A DNA stretch of 64,000 nt, taken from positions 1 through 64,000 of the forward strand of contig DOPG01000012.1 of NCBI GenBank assembly GCA_003513555.1. Reading direction: 5' to 3'. The position numbers were made by a program, and so were the translations under genes. The stretch comes from Rhodopirellula sp. Its GTDB lineage: Bacteria > Planctomycetota > Planctomycetia > Pirellulales > Pirellulaceae. Shown one piece after another: positions 18,753 through 28,354 of the stretch; position 1 is the first letter of the stretch, and each line of letters starts with the position of its first letter. The notes below the pieces were generated by a model. The model was not told the origin of the DNA. It did not search any database and was given only the letters and a program-made list of their open reading frames with translations.

Positions 18753-19970
18753 ATGCATCGTTCAAACGCGTTAGTGATCTCTTTTTTGATGACGTTGCCA
18801 TTGGTCGTGCCGATCGAACACTCGTTCGCTGAACAGTTAAAGTTCGAAAAGATCGTGATCGACCCAAATCTGGGCAAGGTCTGTTATGCAGTCACGGCTG
18901 CGGATGTTGATGGTGACAATCGGCTGGATGTTGTCGCTATCAGTGAACGAGAAGCGATGTGGTATCGGAATCCTGACTGGAAAAAAAACGTCATGATCAG
19001 TGATGCTGTTACAAAGGATCATGTCTGCATCACCGCAGGTGACATCGACAGAGATGGAAAAGTCGACTTCGCGATGGGTGCAGGATGGCCGACGAGTGGT
19101 GGAGAGATTTTCTGGATAAGCCGAGGCAAATCACTGCAGGAACCTTGGACGGTTCATCCCATTGGTGCTGAAGCTTGGACACATCGGATGCGATTTGCTG
19201 ATGTTTTGGGAACAGGTCGTGATCAACTTGTTGTCACGCCGCTTAACGGTGATGCCAATAACGGCATTCGCTTGCTGGCCTATCCAATTCCAGACCAACC
19301 AGCCACAGGAAATTGGATACCGAAAATCATGGCCCGTTCCCTCAACCGCGCTCACAATCATTGGCACATCAACAACACCAAACCGGACCAGTCCAAGGAC
19401 ACCATTGTGGCCAGTCAGGAAGGCTTAAGCTTGGTACAGCGTGCGGCGGATGACAGTTTCTCAGTGACAGGAATCTCCAACGGTGCCACCAGCGAACAAC
19501 CAACGCAGCGGGGATCTGGAGAAGTAAAAAAAGGGAAATTCGGCCAAAAGATCATGCTGGCTACCATCGAGCCCATGCACGGCAACCAGGTCATCGTCTA
19601 CCTGGGCAAGGCACTGAATAACCAGATGCAACGAATAGTCTTGGATGAGTCGTTCGCACAAGGACACGCCATCTGGTGTGCCGACTTAGATGGCGACGGG
19701 ATGGACGAAGTGGTTGCAGCTCACCGGCAACCAAAAGCGGATACCACTCCACCTGGTATCTATTTGTACGACGCAACTGATATGAGTGGAGAACATTGGG
19801 AACGCACTCAGTTAGACGCCCCCATGGCATGCGAAGACATTTGGTGCGCTGACTTCAACGGGGATGGCAAAGTAGATATTCTGGCTGGAGGTCGCGCCAC
19901 CCATGATGTGAATCTCTATCTCAATCAGACGCGGCATGACCCCGAAATCAGCCTTACACCCAGCAATTAA
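18753..19970 (+). CDS. secreted FG-GAP/VCBS repeat protein
   Basis: The 405-residue product has a signal peptide (about residues 1-26, ending SFAEQ) and a beta-propeller built from FG-GAP/VCBS repeats, visible as calcium-binding-like loops DVDGDNRLDV, DIDRDGKVDF, DLDGDGMDEV and DFNGDGKVDI. Such proteins are common in planctomycetes, usually extracellular, with unknown ligands. I start at the ATG at 18753, just before the signal peptide and preceded by CGGAG. An upstream in-frame ATG at 18594 lies inside the terminator of the previous gene. Confidence 0.9.
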   Translation: MHRSNALVISFLMTLPLVVPIEHSFAEQLKFEKIVIDPNLGKVCYAVTAADVDGDNRLDVVAISEREAMWYRNPDWKKNVMISDAVTKDHVCITAGDIDRDGKVDFAMGAGWPTSGGEIFWISRGKSLQEPWTVHPIGAEAWTHRMRFADVLGTGRDQLVVTPLNGDANNGIRLLAYPIPDQPATGNWIPKIMARSLNRAHNHWHINNTKPDQSKDTIVASQEGLSLVQRAADDSFSVTGISNGATSEQPTQRGSGEVKKGKFGQKIMLATIEPMHGNQVIVYLGKALNNQMQRIVLDESFAQGHAIWCADLDGDGMDEVVAAHRQPKADTTPPGIYLYDATDMSGEHWERTQLDAPMACEDIWCADFNGDGKVDILAGGRATHDVNLYLNQTRHDPEISLTPSN

Positions 19971-20034
19971 TCAGGACAAGTTAGTAACTTAGCTGAATGT
20001 TTGCGGTGCAGCCTGAAACGCGACTCCACCTATT

Positions 20035-20946
20035 CTACATGCGGCTCAAGATATCACTGACTTCAGCCCGCTGTGGAGGCATGAAGTGATTGAAAGGTTC
20101 AGCCATATGGTCACTACAAATGCCATTGATTGAAAGCGCACACTTTGTTGCCTTGATGAATCGACTGGCGTATTTACCAACACTGTAGATTTGCTGCAAG
20201 CGATTGATGCGTTGAGTCAAGACTTCGATCTGCTGATGTTTGTTTGCTATCGCCGCTTCGTACAGATCGACGAACAGTTGCGGATAAATATTCGCGCCAC
20301 CGTTGACTCCGCCATCACCGCCCAGGGCGATGGCTTCGGCAGTCAAATGCTCTGGTCCGATGAACATCGACCAATCAGGTCGCAGCTTTTTCAAGCTCAG
20401 CATCTGCTGGAAGTATTTCATATCCCCACTACTGTCTTTGACACCAATAATCTGTTGGTGCTGAGCCAACGTTCGTAGTGTGTCAATTTCAAACCAAACC
20501 TTCGTCAAGCTGGGCATGTTGTACAACATCAAGGGAAGTGGCACCTCTTCCACAATATCAGCGATGTACTTGATCAGCTCCGTCTGGCCTGCCGGAAAAT
20601 AGTAAGGCGTCGAAAGGACAACCGCATCAGCTCCGGACTCCTTGGCAAACTCCGCAAGTCTCAGAGACTCTACCAATGACGTATCCGTCACACCTACGAA
20701 CACAGGAACCCGTTGGGCGACAGTCTCGCTGACGAGTTGAATGAATTCGCGACGCAAGTGATAGCTGAGGCTGGGAGCTTCACCGGTCGTTCCCAGAATG
20801 AAGACTCCGTGGACGCCACCGTGAATCACATGCTCAAGCAATTTTTGCGTTCCGGCGTGATCGAGCCTGTCACGATCCGCTAAGGGCGTCACCAAAGGCG
20901 GTACGATTCCGCAGTACCGCGGCTTGGCTGTTTCAAGAGTGGCCAT
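20035..20946 (-). CDS. dihydrodipicolinate synthase/N-acetylneuraminate lyase family aldolase
   Basis: This is a class I aldolase of the DapA superfamily. Conserved features are GTTGE at residues 52-56, the proton-relay Tyr142 in MLYNMP and the Schiff-base Lys170 in IIGVKDSSG, so it should be active. Length (303) is typical. It follows the ATP-grasp gene by only six bases, so it is probably co-transcribed with it. Substrate specificity is open: true DapA, N-acetylneuraminate lyase or a sugar-acid aldolase. The genomic company does not suggest lysine synthesis. Confidence 0.9.
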   Translation of the reverse strand: MATLETAKPRYCGIVPPLVTPLADRDRLDHAGTQKLLEHVIHGGVHGVFILGTTGEAPSLSYHLRREFIQLVSETVAQRVPVFVGVTDTSLVESLRLAEFAKESGADAVVLSTPYYFPAGQTELIKYIADIVEEVPLPLMLYNMPSLTKVWFEIDTLRTLAQHQQIIGVKDSSGDMKYFQQMLSLKKLRPDWSMFIGPEHLTAEAIALGGDGGVNGGANIYPQLFVDLYEAAIANKHQQIEVLTQRINRLQQIYSVGKYASRFIKATKCALSINGICSDHMAEPFNHFMPPQRAEVSDILSRM

Positions 20947-20952
20947 AATTAA

Positions 20953-21981
20953 TTAAACCGTCATCCAAGCAGCTTTATAGTTCAAACCAAGATTGAGAAT
21001 TCGCTGCAGAAGCGCCTCATAGCTTATCCCCACCGACTCTGCCGATTCAGCCAGATCTTCACCAAACTCGATATTTGGATTTGCGTTTGCTTCAATGACA
21101 TAGATTTCTCCCTTCTCAGTCATCCGCAAATCCATGCGTCCGTATCCACTCATACTGAGTGCTCTGTAAACCCGTTTGCAGAGTTTTGAGATACGTTCTT
21201 GTGTCACATCATCCAGATCCTTTGCAGCATGCGTCGTGATCTGATGCTTTTCCTGATACTTCCGATCCCATTTGACTCGACTGGTAGCGATGCGAGCAAG
21301 ATCGTCAGGCATACTACCAAAGCTCATCTCCCAAGCAGGGAAAGTCCGGAGGCGAGTATTGCCCAACACACCAACGTACAGTTCTCTTCCTTCGATATAC
21401 TGTTCCGCTATGGCATCATCATTGGTTTTCTCATGAATGAATTTGACCCTTTCGGCCAAAGCTTCATCGGTATGCACGATTGACGCCTGCGCAATTCCAT
21501 AGGACGCGTCTTCGACAGTCGATTTCACAAACAACGGAAACGACAATTTCTTCGGACGATGAACCGTTCGCCCAACCGGAAAGACGGTGAATCTTGGAGT
21601 AGGAATGCGATGGTAAGTCAGCACCTTTTTCGATAAAGCCTTATCTTTGGTCAAAAGTAATCCACGGGGATTGCAACCCGTGTAAGGTTGCTGCATGAGT
21701 TCCAAATAACTGATCACTGCAAAGTCGTAAGTCACGACCCCATGGAATTCTTCGAGCATCATGAACGTGATGTTGGGTTGGAAATCTCTCAACGCCTCTC
21801 GAATCGGTGCCAGATCATCGTAAACCCCCAAAGGCAAGACTTGATGTCCCGAGCGGCGCAGAGTTTCACAAACATCGAACTCCGCTTTCCATGGATCCAT
21901 CTCAGCGTCTGAAACCCCATCGAGACTTTGAGGCGGCACATGACCATCACGCACAAGCACCAGAACACGCAATTTGCTCAT
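20953..21981 (-). CDS. D-Ala-D-Ala ligase-like ATP-grasp enzyme
   Basis: This 342-residue ATP-grasp protein ligates a carboxylate to an amine. Landmarks are LTKDKALSKKVL (ATP-grasp N-terminal part), LFVKSTVEDASYGI (lysine and loop), AEQYIEGRELYVGV, GRMDLRM and VIEANANPNIEF near the end, the metal-binding block of the D-Ala-D-Ala ligase family. The N-terminal domain differs from Ddl proper, so the substrate is probably not D-alanine. A six-base gap leads to the aldolase gene, and a zinc peptidase gene lies 123 bases upstream on the same strand. Confidence 0.85.
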   Translation of the reverse strand: MSKLRVLVLVRDGHVPPQSLDGVSDAEMDPWKAEFDVCETLRRSGHQVLPLGVYDDLAPIREALRDFQPNITFMMLEEFHGVVTYDFAVISYLELMQQPYTGCNPRGLLLTKDKALSKKVLTYHRIPTPRFTVFPVGRTVHRPKKLSFPLFVKSTVEDASYGIAQASIVHTDEALAERVKFIHEKTNDDAIAEQYIEGRELYVGVLGNTRLRTFPAWEMSFGSMPDDLARIATSRVKWDRKYQEKHQITTHAAKDLDDVTQERISKLCKRVYRALSMSGYGRMDLRMTEKGEIYVIEANANPNIEFGEDLAESAESVGISYEALLQRILNLGLNYKAAWMTV

Positions 21982-22104
21982 CGCTTGGCTCTGGGTTGGT
22001 GGCTATTGATTAGTATCGCTGCAGCAGAACATGAAGAAACCCAGTCCAGCCATAATCCCGACGGACAACCTTCCAACTGATATTCGTGAACAGAGCGGCA
22101 AATG

Positions 22105-23127
22105 TTAAATGGCAAAGCGATGCCTTCCCTCGTGTATGAAGCTCGTCGTCCGCACGGCTACCAGAAGCATCGCATCACGCTTTGCATCCTCTACGGATGC
22201 TCCCAAACGCAACTTGAGCTCACGACATCGCTGAATCATTTCCTGCACCACTTGATCGATCGTGTACGTGTACTCACCAGTCCAGCGCGCGACCGCACGT
22301 CGCAACTCACCACGAACTCGCACCAAAAAGGCTGCGGCCGTAGGATTTCGCCGATGTGCTGGATCGCTCGAAAAGAGTTTACGCAAATCGTTGTCATAGA
22401 TACTTGGAAAATCAAATCCGTATCGCTCCCGTTTGCGTTCGTAATGCGAACGAAGAGTTTTTCGAATTTTTGAAATCGGTTCCGCTTTGGCTCGTGATTT
22501 CACATGAGCACTTTTGCCATTAATCGACTTCATCAGATCATCGACCATATTCAACTTATTGATCGCCGGCCAATTTCGATAGCGAGTCCGCCAACGTGAC
22601 CCTGGACGCAGCCAAACAGCGAAAGTCTCTGCGAAGTCTTCCAATGGATGTGCCTGAGCGTACCACATCTCGAGGTGCTGCACGAAGTCTCGACTGGAAG
22701 GCTTGGGGCGATAGCAATCTGGGTAAGGCTGAGAAGGTTTACCAAATGCTTTCCGGTAGCGGACACGCCGTCGAAGACGATAGGCTGTGTCAATCGCGTG
22801 ACCTGCCTCGTGCCTCAGGATTTTCATGCACCAAGCTTTTGTGCCCCCCTCAACTTCAAGCAACTGCTTCCGCTCAAGACGCATCAATCTTGGGTGGGCC
22901 AAATAGAAGGGAATCGCTATCCCCGGAATACCATCGGGCGAGAACCATTCGTCGCTCAACCAACAATGTGGTGAGAACTTGAGTCCGCGATGTGCTAATT
23001 CATGGTTAAGCTGTTGGATCCGATCTTCCAGAGGAGTACCACGAATTGTGAGCTTCAAATCACAGATCCGCGTGTCGAGCAACTCCTCATCAGTCATCGA
23101 GTTCAGATCTGGTTTTTTCGTCGACAT
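22105..23127 (-). CDS. putative zinc-binding metallopeptidase
   Basis: The 340-residue protein has no signal peptide. It contains the gluzincin-type HEAGH at residues 106-110 and acidic residues E163 and E167 in HPLEDFAETFA that may supply the third ligand. The layout resembles the family of putative zinc-binding metallopeptidases often found beside ATP-grasp ligases. The C-terminal half is basic and helical. It lies upstream of the ligase and aldolase genes on the same strand, so the three may form one unit. Confidence 0.78.
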   Translation of the reverse strand: MSTKKPDLNSMTDEELLDTRICDLKLTIRGTPLEDRIQQLNHELAHRGLKFSPHCWLSDEWFSPDGIPGIAIPFYLAHPRLMRLERKQLLEVEGGTKAWCMKILRHEAGHAIDTAYRLRRRVRYRKAFGKPSQPYPDCYRPKPSSRDFVQHLEMWYAQAHPLEDFAETFAVWLRPGSRWRTRYRNWPAINKLNMVDDLMKSINGKSAHVKSRAKAEPISKIRKTLRSHYERKRERYGFDFPSIYDNDLRKLFSSDPAHRRNPTAAAFLVRVRGELRRAVARWTGEYTYTIDQVVQEMIQRCRELKLRLGASVEDAKRDAMLLVAVRTTSFIHEGRHRFAI

Positions 23128-23275
23128 TTTGCGATTGAAAAACTAAAAACTTGGGAATTACAGCCGAAGTGGTCGCGACAGTTTATTCAACAAACGACCA
23201 ATGTCTTCATACAAAAACTACGAACTGGAGAAAAGCATTTCATCAAAGATAGTGAATCCCCTCAGTGATGCACCT

Positions 23276-24469
23276 ATGCCGGTGGCCTCATTCACAAGAT
23301 TGACAGGCCTTGGCAGGAGTGCAATTGCCGTACTGACGCTACAGGGGGAGGGCGCTGAGTCAATCATTCGACGCTGCTTTCAGCCCGCAAATCACGTCCC
23401 ATTCAAGGAAGGGCAGATCCGTTATGGACTATGGATCGGAACCGGCAGGGAGGTCACCGGAGACTCCGAAATACAAGCTCAATCGACTGAGCAACCTGCT
23501 GAATCGGTGGTAATCACACCACTGGCGGACCAAACGTTCGAAATCCACTGCCATGGTGGGCCTGCAGCCATCGCTCGAATCGAAGCCGATATGCGGTCCT
23601 GTCATGCAATTTCTGCCTCAGATCCCGGTGGCTCAAAACCTTCGGAACACTTGCTGCTAATCCGCGAAGCCGAAACGGTCTTGGTGAAATGCACGACTCC
23701 CAGAACCGCCGGAATTGTAATGGACCAGGTCAGGGGTGCTTTGCTTGATTGGGCCAAGGAGTGGCGTACCTCAGTCACCCCTGCCAAGGTTCCAGAATTT
23801 CGAACTGAGGTGGAAGCTCTCCTGAGCACGGCCGCTACCACGGTGAGACTATCAGAGCCATTCCGCGTGGTTCTGACCGGCCCGCCCAATGTCGGTAAAA
23901 GCAGCCTTCTGAACGCGTTAGTTGGATTTGACCGCAGTATCACGCTCAACATGGCTGGAACCACCCGGGATGTCCTACATGCCAACACGGTAATCGCTGG
24001 ACTACCCATCCAATTCAGTGATACTGCTGGAATCCGTGACCACGCAGCAGTAGAAACAATCGAACGAGAGGGTATACGGCAAGCCCAGCTTGCTGCTGGC
24101 AATGCCGACCTGTTGCTGCTCGTTTGCGAGCCACTGCCTGAGGGTGGCTTCAGTAAAATGGCACCGCCATCAGCGGAAATGCAACAACTTCGTGTATTGA
24201 ATAAGATCGACCAGCAACTCCAGGCCTCTACACAACCAGGTCATCTGGACAACCAATTTGATGTTGGCACAAATGCTTTGACTGGTGAAGGCTTGGCGGA
24301 ATTGATGGTTACAATTGGCGAACGACTGGGAAAAAACCTGCCTGAGGCGGGTCAGCCTGCACTCCTCAACGAGCGGCAATGGAAAATCATGAACCAAAGC
24401 TCACATGCGGATTCTCCAGAACAGATATTCGAGCTTCTGGGGCACTTGATAGGTCACAACCATGGATAA
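23276..24469 (+). CDS. MnmE/TrmE-like GTPase, divergent
   Basis: MnmE with MnmG modifies U34 of certain tRNAs. This 397-residue homologue keeps the N-terminal folate-domain block (FEIHCHGG) and a full G domain: P-loop GPPNVGKS at about 202-209, GTTRD at 228-232, DTAG at 249-252 and NKID at 309-312. The C-terminal CIGK motif is absent: the protein ends LIGHNHG, and the Glu usual after DTAGxR is Asp255. It is also shorter than the usual 450 or so. I start at the ATG at 23276; a frame from 23201 is possible. The next gene begins six bases after the stop. It may be a genuine but divergent MnmE, or a paralogue with another role. Confidence 0.85.
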   Translation: MPVASFTRLTGLGRSAIAVLTLQGEGAESIIRRCFQPANHVPFKEGQIRYGLWIGTGREVTGDSEIQAQSTEQPAESVVITPLADQTFEIHCHGGPAAIARIEADMRSCHAISASDPGGSKPSEHLLLIREAETVLVKCTTPRTAGIVMDQVRGALLDWAKEWRTSVTPAKVPEFRTEVEALLSTAATTVRLSEPFRVVLTGPPNVGKSSLLNALVGFDRSITLNMAGTTRDVLHANTVIAGLPIQFSDTAGIRDHAAVETIEREGIRQAQLAAGNADLLLLVCEPLPEGGFSKMAPPSAEMQQLRVLNKIDQQLQASTQPGHLDNQFDVGTNALTGEGLAELMVTIGERLGKNLPEAGQPALLNERQWKIMNQSSHADSPEQIFELLGHLIGHNHG

Positions 24470-24475
24470 AACAAC

Positions 24476-25864
24476 ATGATCCGAACACTCCTGCTATCAG
24501 TATCTTTCCTAGGATTCATTTTCATGCCGCTTCTAAAAAGTTCCGGAGACGAAAAACTGAATTGGGCAATTGTGATCCATGGTGGTGCTGGCAGTGACCC
24601 GCAGAAATGGAATGATGCCAAAACCAAAATTCGTGAGGCGGGACTCAATCGTGCTCTATCAGCCGGTCGTGACGCTTTAGCGAATGGCACGAATGCACTG
24701 GATACAGTGGAACTGGTGATTCGTATTCTTGAAGATGATGCGGCTTTCAATGCAGGTCGTGGTGCCGTCCTAACCAAGGAAGGTAACGTCGAATTAGATG
24801 CATCGATCATGGATGGAAAAACACGTGCCTGCGGTGCTGTCGCAGGAGTGACGGCAACCAGAAACCCCATCAATCTGGCTCGGCTGGTGATGACTGAAAC
24901 ACCACACGTGCTACTCGCTGGAAAAGGTGCGAATCAATTTGCCGAACAACAGAACGTACCGCTTGTCGCACCTGATTACTTCCTCAGCAAAGCGAGATTC
25001 CCCGAAAATGAACCACACTTTGGAACCGTTGGATGTGCCGTTCTGGATTCTGATGGAAATCTTGCTGCAGGCACGAGTACCGGAGGTACTTCCAAAAAAC
25101 TACCTGGTAGAGTAGGGGACTCGCCAATTGTTGGAGCTGGAACGTATGCCGCCAATGATACCTGCGCCGTATCTGGGACTGGCGTAGGCGAGGAGTACAT
25201 CCGCAACTCAGTTGCCTATGACGTGGCCGCGCGAATGCGTTATGCCAACGAAAGCATCGAAGATGCCGTCACCGTCATCATGCAGAAAACTTTGCAAACT
25301 GGCGTGGGTGGCATCATCGCGCTTTCCAAGGATGGAAAAATCGTCATGCAACACAACACCCCCGGGATGAGTTGCGGAGCCGCTGACAGCACAGGAAGAT
25401 TTGAAACTCACTTGATACTCAAGGACGGTGGTTCTCCACTGAGCAATGAACCCACAGATGCTACAAACCCATCCAGAACGCAAACTCAAATCACGGACTT
25501 ACTTCTGCAACAAGTGAAAGACTGGAACCAAGGCAATATCGATGCGTTCATGAAGCCCTACTGGAACAGTGATCAATTGACTTTTTCATCTGGAGGAAAA
25601 GTCACACGTGGTTATGCGAAAACATTACAAGGCTATAAAGAGCGATACCCCGATGTCAAAACCATGGGAACGTTAGGCTTCGAAAAACTTGAGTTCCAAG
25701 CACTAGGCAATGACGCCATGCAGGTGCTCGGCACATGGAAACTTGCCAGGGACAGCCAACCCATGGAAGGCCGCTTTACCTTGGTGCTTCGCAAATTTCC
25801 TGAGGGTTGGAAGATCATCCATGACCATACCTCAAAAACACCGGAAGACGAGGTGCAGGAGTGA
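24476..25864 (+). CDS. isoaspartyl peptidase/L-asparaginase fused to an NTF2-like domain
   Basis: Residues 28-325 are an N-terminal nucleophile hydrolase of the plant-type asparaginase family: IHGGAGSDP near 34-42, FNAGRGAVLT near 91-100, and the autocleavage/nucleophile Thr184 in HFGTVG. A leader of about 23 residues suggests export. The enzyme would cleave isoaspartyl dipeptides or asparagine. Residues about 335-455 form a second domain resembling SnoaL/DUF4440 NTF2-like folds (VKDWNQGNIDAFM ... KIIHDHTS). It starts six bases after the MnmE-like gene and its stop overlaps a possible GTG start of the next gene. Confidence 0.88.
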   Translation: MIRTLLLSVSFLGFIFMPLLKSSGDEKLNWAIVIHGGAGSDPQKWNDAKTKIREAGLNRALSAGRDALANGTNALDTVELVIRILEDDAAFNAGRGAVLTKEGNVELDASIMDGKTRACGAVAGVTATRNPINLARLVMTETPHVLLAGKGANQFAEQQNVPLVAPDYFLSKARFPENEPHFGTVGCAVLDSDGNLAAGTSTGGTSKKLPGRVGDSPIVGAGTYAANDTCAVSGTGVGEEYIRNSVAYDVAARMRYANESIEDAVTVIMQKTLQTGVGGIIALSKDGKIVMQHNTPGMSCGAADSTGRFETHLILKDGGSPLSNEPTDATNPSRTQTQITDLLLQQVKDWNQGNIDAFMKPYWNSDQLTFSSGGKVTRGYAKTLQGYKERYPDVKTMGTLGFEKLEFQALGNDAMQVLGTWKLARDSQPMEGRFTLVLRKFPEGWKIIHDHTSKTPEDEVQE

Positions 25865-25905
25865 ACCGTTGCCATCGCACCCTTCAACACACTGACCAGT
25901 CTCGG

Positions 25906-27384
25906 ATGCAACAGGTTCGGATGTCGTTGGCTTGCATCATTTTTTCAGTAGTCAACTTCTCGACAGCGCGCGGTGTGCAAAAGGATCCGCAATTACTCCC
26001 CACGCGTCCGGTGGTCACAAGAGCTCTGCTCCGTGCCGTCAGCTTTTTCAGAAACCATGCCTCGGCACACGGCGGTTATGTCTTCCAAATAAGTGCTGAC
26101 CTCAGCAAAAGGGAAGGGGAAGGCAGGGTGACAGCAAAGACTGCGTGGATTGAACCGCCTGGAACACCTGCTGTCGGCCTCGCATTCTTGCAAGCGTACC
26201 GTTTGTGCAAAGCTCCCTTGCTTCTTGAAACTGCCAAAGAAACCGCCGAAGCCCTCCGGCAAGGGCAGTTGGAATCTGGAGGCTGGGACAACCGCATCGA
26301 ATTTGGCACAAAGGAACGAGCCAAATATGCGTATCGCACTGAAACTGAATCAAGACGCAAAGACAAACTTCGAAACACAACCACATTTGACGACAATAAA
26401 TCACAATCAGCTATTCGGTTCCTGATGGAACTCGATGTCGAAATGGACTATGCGGATCAACCAGTCCACGAAGCAGTCTTGTATGCATTGAACTCAGTAC
26501 TCAAGTCCCAGTATCCCAACGGAGCATGGCCACAGCGATTCAGTAAGTTCCCCGATCCTGACCTTTATCCAGTAATGAAAGCCTCGATTCCTGAGCAATG
26601 GTCAAGAGAATATCCCGGGACAAGGTACAGTGACTTTTATACGCTGAATGACAATACAATCTGCGATTTGATCGACTTACTTCTTGATGCTGCGGATATT
26701 TATCAGTGTTCAGACTACCGGCTTGCTGCATGTCGAGGTGGGGACTTCCTGATCCTGGCACAACTGCCCAAACCCCAACCCGGATGGTCGCAACAGTACG
26801 ACAAAAACATGCATCCCGCCTGGGCAAGAAAATTTGAGCCCCCTGCAATCACTGGCGGAGAATCACAGCGAGTCATGCGGACGCTAATGCATCTCTATCG
26901 CCGCACTTTGGGGCACGTTGAAGACGCTGAGCGTTTCCTTCAACCGCTGGACGCGGCAATCCCCTTTTATCAACGCTCCGAAATTGGGGATGGAAAACTT
27001 GCACGCTTCTATGAGTTACACACAAATCGACCGCTATTCTTTACAAAACAATACAAGCTGACTTACTCCTCCGGGGACATGCCCACTCACTACGCCTTTG
27101 TGGTCAGTTCAAAATTGAATTCCATTGAGAGAGAATTCAAGACGATTCAAAATATATCCCAAACGGTGCCACCAAAGTCCGCATCCAATCTCCGGATTAG
27201 ACGGACCAAGGCACTGAACACCAAAGTAGCGGCGATTCTGAATGATCTCGACACTCGGGGCGCATGGGTGGAAACGGGCCGACTCCGCTACCATGGCCCT
27301 GATGACACAACCACCCAAGTGATCCGTAGTGATACCTTTGCCAATAACTTGATAAACCTCGCCACTTGGTTGGGAGCAGAATAA
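25906..27384 (+). CDS. pectate lyase (PelA/PL10 type), secreted
   Basis: The 492-residue protein resembles family 10 pectate lyases, which cleave polygalacturonate by beta-elimination. It shows an N-terminal signal-like hydrophobic segment, GGWDNRIEFG, TFDDNKSQSAIRFL, PNGAWPQRF, LNDNTICDLIDLL and a C-terminal part typical of the family. The ATG at 25906 lies directly before the signal peptide; a GTG at 25861 that overlaps the previous stop as GTGA would add 15 residues. The close spacing puts it in one operon with the two preceding genes, though no shared pathway is obvious. Confidence 0.82.
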   Translation: MQQVRMSLACIIFSVVNFSTARGVQKDPQLLPTRPVVTRALLRAVSFFRNHASAHGGYVFQISADLSKREGEGRVTAKTAWIEPPGTPAVGLAFLQAYRLCKAPLLLETAKETAEALRQGQLESGGWDNRIEFGTKERAKYAYRTETESRRKDKLRNTTTFDDNKSQSAIRFLMELDVEMDYADQPVHEAVLYALNSVLKSQYPNGAWPQRFSKFPDPDLYPVMKASIPEQWSREYPGTRYSDFYTLNDNTICDLIDLLLDAADIYQCSDYRLAACRGGDFLILAQLPKPQPGWSQQYDKNMHPAWARKFEPPAITGGESQRVMRTLMHLYRRTLGHVEDAERFLQPLDAAIPFYQRSEIGDGKLARFYELHTNRPLFFTKQYKLTYSSGDMPTHYAFVVSSKLNSIEREFKTIQNISQTVPPKSASNLRIRRTKALNTKVAAILNDLDTRGAWVETGRLRYHGPDDTTTQVIRSDTFANNLINLATWLGAE

Positions 27385-27475
27385 TTTTCGGAAAATCCGT
27401 CGGCGTAAAAGCAATATTTTACAATGCCAGTCGGTTACCCTACCTAATTTCAACTCGAGCTAATTGTTGAAAGAT

Positions 27476-28063
27476 ATGGCTGATTCGTCATCACACAGAC
27501 CGGAGATCCCTGACCCGGATCAACGTCTACCGATTGTGTTGGTAAGTAACCCTCACCCAGCCATTCTGCATCCTGATCGGTTACTTGAAATCTGCGGTTT
27601 GCGTACTCAGCGGCGAAGTGGTCCCGGAGGACAACATCGAAACAAGACCAGCAGTGGAGCCTTCCTGCATTATCCGCCAACCAATACTACGGCAGAAGCC
27701 ACCGAGAAAAGGAGTCAGTCCGACAACCGCAGGATCGCCTTGGAACGGCTACGGTTTCGCCTGGCCGTTGAAGTGCGCAGCCCATCTCCCATCGATGGGC
27801 ATGAAATACCTTCCGAAGAAGATAAACTGAGAAAACAATATCAGCACCAGTCGCTGAAGATCAGTGATCGCAACAGTGATAAACCCGCAGTACTTGCCTT
27901 ACTTCTGAATGACTTACACGTGTGTGGTGGCCAACCCAGCGCGGTTGGACCTGTCTGGGCAACATCCACGAGTGCCCTTGTGCGTCTGATCAAATCACAC
28001 CCCAGCGCATTCGTATTTCTGAACCAGATCCGGGAACACCACGGTCGTCCGCCGTTACGGTAA
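27476..28063 (+). CDS. peptide chain release factor-like protein (GGQ domain)
   Basis: The product of about 195 residues carries only the peptidyl-tRNA hydrolysis domain of class I release factors: SGPGGQHRNKTSSGAF with GGQ at about residues 51-53. There is no codon-recognition domain, as in ArfB-type ribosome rescue factors. An N-terminal extension of some 35 residues and a C-terminal helical part differ from ArfB, which is about 140 residues with a basic tail. The ATG at 27476 is preferred over a TTG at 27464. Its role may be rescue of stalled ribosomes; this is inferred from the domain only. Confidence 0.82.
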   Translation: MADSSSHRPEIPDPDQRLPIVLVSNPHPAILHPDRLLEICGLRTQRRSGPGGQHRNKTSSGAFLHYPPTNTTAEATEKRSQSDNRRIALERLRFRLAVEVRSPSPIDGHEIPSEEDKLRKQYQHQSLKISDRNSDKPAVLALLLNDLHVCGGQPSAVGPVWATSTSALVRLIKSHPSAFVFLNQIREHHGRPPLR

Positions 28064-28354
28064 GGCCACTTGAATGTGCATCCCGCAGGCAAGCTTGATT
28101 TTGTGAATCCCACGCAGCGGATGAGCCAGTACCTCGAAAACGCAGCTTGAAATACTTTCCAATGATATTGATTCTGTTTAGTCAACAGAAATACACAACC
28201 ATGTGATTTACGATCTCATTTAGGCTAAACTGTTGTTAATTCGTACACGTCGAGCGTGCCGAGCCTTGCATGACTAGCAGAGCTGCACAGTCGATCACTT
28301 CCCACCCAAAAACCCTCGGCTCGAATAGTCGACTAAATCCTAACGAGGTCCTCT

